NCBI RefSeq assembly: GCF_000374125.1 | Contig: NZ_KB893643.1 | Location: 62,001 to 126,000 of the forward strand | DNA from: Niabella aurantiaca DSM 17617 | GTDB lineage: Bacteria; Bacteroidota; Bacteroidia; Chitinophagales; Chitinophagaceae | Direction of reading: 5' to 3' | DNA length: 64,000 nucleotides | Shown here: positions 63,475-64,000 of the stretch, piece by piece | Layout: each line of letters opens with the position of its first letter | Numbering within the stretch: the first letter of the stretch is position 1 | Program-made: the position numbers and the translations under genes | Notes under the pieces: generated by a model | What the model was told of the DNA's origin: nothing | Databases searched by the model: none | Seen by the model: only the letters and a program-made list of their open reading frames with translations

Positions 63475-64000
63475 TTACTTCACTTCTTCAAACGGCACAT
63501 CGGTTACGTCATCAGCACCACCGGCTGCAGCTCCGCCCTGCTGACCGTTGTCGCCGGGTTGTCCTGCATTGGCCTGCGCCCCGGCTTCAGCACCCTGTCC
63601 GGATTTATAAATATCCTCACTTGCAGCCGTCCATGCGGCATTCAGCTCTTCCATGGCCTTATCGATACCTGCAATGTCCTGTTGCTTGTGTGCCTCTTTT
63701 AATTTTTCAGCAGCGCCCTCGATCACCGATTTTTTATCGGCGGGAAGCTTATCACCGTATTCCTTCAGTTGTTTTTCTGTCTGGAACACCAGGCTGTCTG
63801 CAGCGTTCAGCTTGTCAATTTTTTCGCGTTCGGCTTTATCCGTTGCTTCGTTCGCCTTTGCTTCTGCCTTCATTTTTTCTACTTCTTCCTTGCTTAAGCC
63901 ACTGCCTGCTTCAATATGGATCTTTTGTTCCTTCCCGGTGCCTTTATCTTTTGCCGTTACATGCATAATGCCGTTAGCATCGATATCAAAGATCACTTCG
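63475..64000 (-). CDS. dnaK: Chaperone DnaK (Hsp70), C-terminal part
   Basis: The last 175 residues are visible; the rest lies beyond 64000. [22 protein letters not shown] is the end of the substrate-binding beta-domain, then the helical lid, a glycine/glutamine/alanine-rich linker and the conserved end [15 protein letters not shown]-driven protein folding in the cytoplasm. A clear terminator follows. Confidence 0.97.
   Translation of the reverse strand, partial: EVIFDIDANGIMHVTAKDKGTGKEQKIHIEAGSGLSKEEVEKMKAEAKANEATDKAEREKIDKLNAADSLVFQTEKQLKEYGDKLPADKKSVIEGAAEKLKEAHKQQDIAGIDKAMEELNAAWTAASEDIYKSGQGAEAGAQANAGQPGDNGQQGGAAAGGADDVTDVPFEEVK

Overview
The window looks like a chromosome segment of a Bacteroidota bacterium, most likely of the family Chitinophagaceae. 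This is inferred from gene content: a SusC-type TonB receptor next to a one-piece hybrid two-component regulator, many secreted glycoside hydrolases, Bacteroidota-type small stress proteins, TAnnTTTG promoter elements and few Shine-Dalgarno sites. The genus cannot be fixed from the sequence alone. No rRNA, tRNA, CRISPR array, phage or complete insertion sequence was seen.

Layout. 1-7.5 kb: a SusC receptor (cut by the left edge) divergent from a hybrid sensor/AraC regulator, a glycan-uptake pair. 7.6-9.1 kb: a CLC transporter with fluoride-type CLC-F motifs, preceded by a convincing fluoride riboswitch. 9.1-18 kb: UbiD decarboxylase, dipeptide epimerase, universal stress protein, RmuC, a lipoprotein, an overlapping methyltransferase/VTT-protein pair and a MarR regulator with a C-terminal cysteine cluster. 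18-24.4 kb: a beta-helix/PDZ protein and a GH29 fucosidase (convergent), two phased tandem-repeat arrays, a DUF6266 protein and an AraC regulator. 24.9-25.6 kb: a lipoprotein facing a complete TPP riboswitch with terminator but no thiamine gene behind it.

25.9-57.9 kb is an accessory stress island of mostly small genes: RhlE helicase, RRM and cold-shock proteins, desaturase, FabH-like enzyme, dodecin, DUF2383, DUF4142, DUF6496, DUF892, an iron-permease-like protein, CinA, Ku/LigD end joining and an SDR. Five small-protein families occur there in two copies each. Its centre is an acetate kinase-phosphoketolase operon followed by an NtrC-type sigma-54 activator, a lone receiver and a membrane histidine kinase. 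Sequences resembling -24/-12 sigma-54 promoters precede the operon, the receiver gene and several of the small stress genes, which suggests an RpoN-controlled stress/acetyl-phosphate regulon (inference).

58.6-64 kb: a GH2 enzyme and a GH109-like secreted oxidoreductase-fold hydrolase, a small orphan protein and the 3' end of dnaK, which runs off the right edge. Intergenic space contains at least two families of dispersed repeats.
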